Of a stretch of DNA of 64,000 nucleotides, positions 62,394-64,000 are shown piece by piece. Below the pieces are notes generated by a model. The model saw only the letters and a program-made list of their open reading frames with translations. It did not search any database and was not told the origin of the DNA. The first letter of the stretch is position 1; the number at the start of each line of letters is the position of its first letter. The DNA is from Actibacterium atlanticum (lineage in GTDB: Bacteria; Pseudomonadota; Alphaproteobacteria; Rhodobacterales; Rhodobacteraceae): the NCBI RefSeq assembly GCF_000671395.1, contig NZ_AQQY01000005.1:186001-250000 (forward strand). The letters are read 5' to 3'. The position numbers were made by a program, and so were the translations under genes.

Positions 62394-63236
62394 ATGACCC
62401 AGACCAAGACGACTCTAGCCGCGATGACCCTGGCGGGTGTCGCGCTTTTCGCGACCGGCGCGTCCGCCTGCGGCCCTGACAGCGCCTGCCCGGTTGAGGG
62501 CGGCGAGTACCTTGTCGCGCTTCCTGATGGGCCACCAAAGGGCGCAGTGATGTTCATCCATGGCTATGGCAGCAGCGCTGCGGGTGTGTTGCGCAACTCG
62601 GGCATGATCAATGCCATATTAGAGCGCGGTTATATGTTGGTCGCACCCAATGGCCTGACCATGGAGGGACGCAACGGCGGGAACTGGTCGTTCCATCCCC
62701 AGCGGTATCAACGGCGCGATGAGGTGGCCTTTATCCACACCGTCAAGGATGACGTGATCGAGCGGTTTGGCATCACACAAGAGGATATCTTGCTGTCGGG
62801 CTTTTCGATTGGTGGCTCTATGGCCAGCTATGTGGCGTGCCAGACCCCTGATGCTTTCCACGCCTATGCCCCCGTTGGCGGCAGCTTCTGGCGTCCGCAC
62901 CCCACCACATGCGAGGGTGATGTGCGTTTGTTTCACACGCACGGATGGAATGACGGCACGGTGCCGCTGGAAGGGCGGGTGATCCGGGGCGAGGACATCA
63001 ACGATATCGGTGCTTTCGCCCAAGGAGATGTTTTTCATGCCATGGATATTTGGCGCCAAAGCAATGATTGCATCCATGCAAAGGCCGACCGGATGAAGAC
63101 CGAGGGCGCCTATTGGATTCGCGGGTGGGATCGCTGCGTGCCCGGATCTTCGTTGGAATTTGCGCTGTTCCCGGGCGGGCATGTGATCCCGGCAGGCTGG
63201 TCGGATATGGTGCTGGACTGGTTCGAAAGCCTTTGA
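62394..63236 (+). CDS. Secreted PHB-depolymerase/LpqC-type esterase
   Basis: The 280-residue precursor has a signal peptide (ending near ASA at residue 25), an alpha/beta hydrolase fold with oxyanion region FIHGYGSS, nucleophile Ser138 in GFSIGGS and a C-terminal His in FPGGHVIPAGW. Six or so cysteines suggest disulfides. It probably cleaves ester bonds of polyesters or feruloyl groups outside the cytoplasm. It is followed by a strong terminator. Confidence 0.85.
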   Translation: MTQTKTTLAAMTLAGVALFATGASACGPDSACPVEGGEYLVALPDGPPKGAVMFIHGYGSSAAGVLRNSGMINAILERGYMLVAPNGLTMEGRNGGNWSFHPQRYQRRDEVAFIHTVKDDVIERFGITQEDILLSGFSIGGSMASYVACQTPDAFHAYAPVGGSFWRPHPTTCEGDVRLFHTHGWNDGTVPLEGRVIRGEDINDIGAFAQGDVFHAMDIWRQSNDCIHAKADRMKTEGAYWIRGWDRCVPGSSLEFALFPGGHVIPAGWSDMVLDWFESL

Positions 63237-63262
63237 CGCTCTGAACCTTGATGAAAGGGTTG

Positions 63263-63301
63263 AACCGCCCCTGCAGGCGTTGTTCGCAGGGGCGGTTTTC
63301 T
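63263..63301. terminator. Hairpin terminator between esterase and mdoH genes
   Basis: AACCGCCCCTGC and GCAGGGGCGGTT form a perfect 12-base stem with an 11-base loop, followed by TTTTC. It lies between convergent genes and could serve both strands. Confidence 0.8.
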
Positions 63302-63314
63302 GTTGTAAGGTGGA

Positions 63315-64000
63315 TCACTCTGCCGGGGTGATCACGCTGCCTTGCAAATGATCGCGCAAGACTTGGCGTTCGGCCCGCGCCGCGGTCATAATCCGAGGCT
63401 CATTCAGGCTATGTGGCGTGTCCAGCCGCAGTGCGCGGACCGGACCGTTGGCAATGCGCGCACCGCTTAGCAATGACAGCGGCACCGCACATGTCAGGCT
63501 GGTCGCGATCGGCACCAGCCAGAATGACAGGGCGCCGGTTTGCATGCCCCAGAACATCGCCAGCCCAAGCCCGGTTTCCAACATGTGAAACCGCAGCGTC
63601 ATAGCCACCCCATAGCCCGCCGCACCGCGCGATTGCGGGCTCCAGCCGCCGCGCCCCAGAAGGGCGCGCAAGACCGCGATGCTTTGCTGCACCATCAGGA
63701 TGGGAGCATAGAGGATCGACAGGATGATCTCGACCAGAACGCTGGCCACAAAGGACAGCAACCCCCCATAGTTTTGGCGCACACGCGGATTCAGCCCAAG
63801 CGCCACCATGCTGGATAGTTTCGGGATCAACAGCATGGCATAGATAAAGATCAAAAAGCCGCCACCGCCCATTTGTTCGGTCTGCGGCCAGATTGGATAC
63901 AGCGGGTTGGCCGCGTTGAAATAGCCCTCTGCCGCATCGCTATGCATACCGATCATGGCCCAGATCGCGATCAGCGCCAGCCAGGCCGGGGACAACAGGA
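63315..64000 (-). CDS. mdoH: Glucan biosynthesis glucosyltransferase H, C-terminal part (5' end beyond window)
   Basis: The visible 228 or so codons encode the C-terminal membrane region of MdoH/OpgH: several hydrophobic segments with LYPIWPQTEQMGGGGFLIF and SILYAPILMVQQSIAVLRALLGRGGWSPQSRG, the latter typical of the enzyme. MdoH makes the backbone of periplasmic osmoregulated glucans at the inner membrane. The glycosyltransferase core lies outside the window. Confidence 0.85.
   Translation of the reverse strand, partial: LLSPAWLALIAIWAMIGMHSDAAEGYFNAANPLYPIWPQTEQMGGGGFLIFIYAMLLIPKLSSMVALGLNPRVRQNYGGLLSFVASVLVEIILSILYAPILMVQQSIAVLRALLGRGGWSPQSRGAAGYGVAMTLRFHMLETGLGLAMFWGMQTGALSFWLVPIATSLTCAVPLSLLSGARIANGPVRALRLDTPHSLNEPRIMTAARAERQVLRDHLQGSVITPAE

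Overview
The window is a piece of an alphaproteobacterial chromosome, most likely a marine Roseobacter-group member of the Rhodobacteraceae. The evidence is its G+C-rich coding sequence, two complete TRAP carboxylate transporter sets, a malonate-use operon, alphaproteobacterial small families (DUF2948, UPF0262, a Fur/Mur-type box) and the tRNA types. Backbone genes are tightly packed, often with ATGA overlaps. No organism can be named from the sequence alone.

Layout. 1-7.9 kb: a partial metal exporter behind a Fur/Mur-type box, two PaaI-type thioesterases, a MATE pump, the DUF952-pyrD-arsC operon, a TetR regulator with a divergent small membrane protein, a secreted 5'-nucleotidase and a DUF1992 protein. 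7.9-14.4 kb: a complete malonate module (TRAP DctP-Q-M, malonyl-CoA decarboxylase, malonyl-CoA synthetase) with a divergent GntR regulator. 14.5-27 kb: housekeeping genes (tRNA-Gly, MsbA-like ABC exporter, Kbp-like BON-LysM protein, acyl-CoA synthetase, tRNA-Thr, an Imm11-like orphan, murA, hisD, infA, maf, rng, yacG, tRNA-Phe).

Downstream of tRNA-Phe the sequence becomes accessory. An IS5/IS903-group element without target duplication abuts the 3' remnant of a nucleotidyltransferase gene. From 29.1 to 37.4 kb lies a catabolic cluster for an unidentified organic acid: IclR regulator, bicupin, TRAP transporter, BKACE enzyme, flavodoxin-fold reductase, DUF6282 hydrolase and HpcH/HpaI aldolase. 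37.5-42.1 kb holds a LysR-controlled redox/aromatic-stress operon (glutathionyl-hydroquinone reductase-like GST, DODA-type dioxygenase, DoxX, NADP-binding reductase) and a secreted NTF2-like protein.

42.4-50.6 kb is a patchwork. A DUF2779 gene has lost its 5' end at a junction with a cupin gene. Next comes a minus-strand element with the gene order int, xis/HTH, alpA, prim-pol, SF3 helicase, terS, terL and no capsid or tail genes. This is the layout of a phage satellite or a stripped prophage. It is decayed: terL has one in-frame amber codon, and prim-pol has one nonsense codon and two frameshifts. The 3' end of the intact helicase gene carries a cluster of GGTGTCGCA repeats beside an AT-rich stretch, which looks like a replication origin.

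51-64 kb returns to backbone-like content. A PAS/AAA+ regulator that lacks the sigma-54-contacting GAFTGA loop is divergent from a cyanate operon (NrtA/CmpA-type ABC transporter, DUF1348 protein, cyanase). Then come a NosR-like flavin/iron-sulfur membrane protein paired with a MOSC protein, a membrane regulator with an inverted ToxR-like domain order, a divergent set of exported proteins (YHS, rhodanese, esterase), and the 3' part of the glucan glucosyltransferase gene mdoH. The strongest leads are the decayed satellite with its origin-like repeats, the catabolic cluster, the regulator without GAFTGA, and the NosR-MOSC pair.
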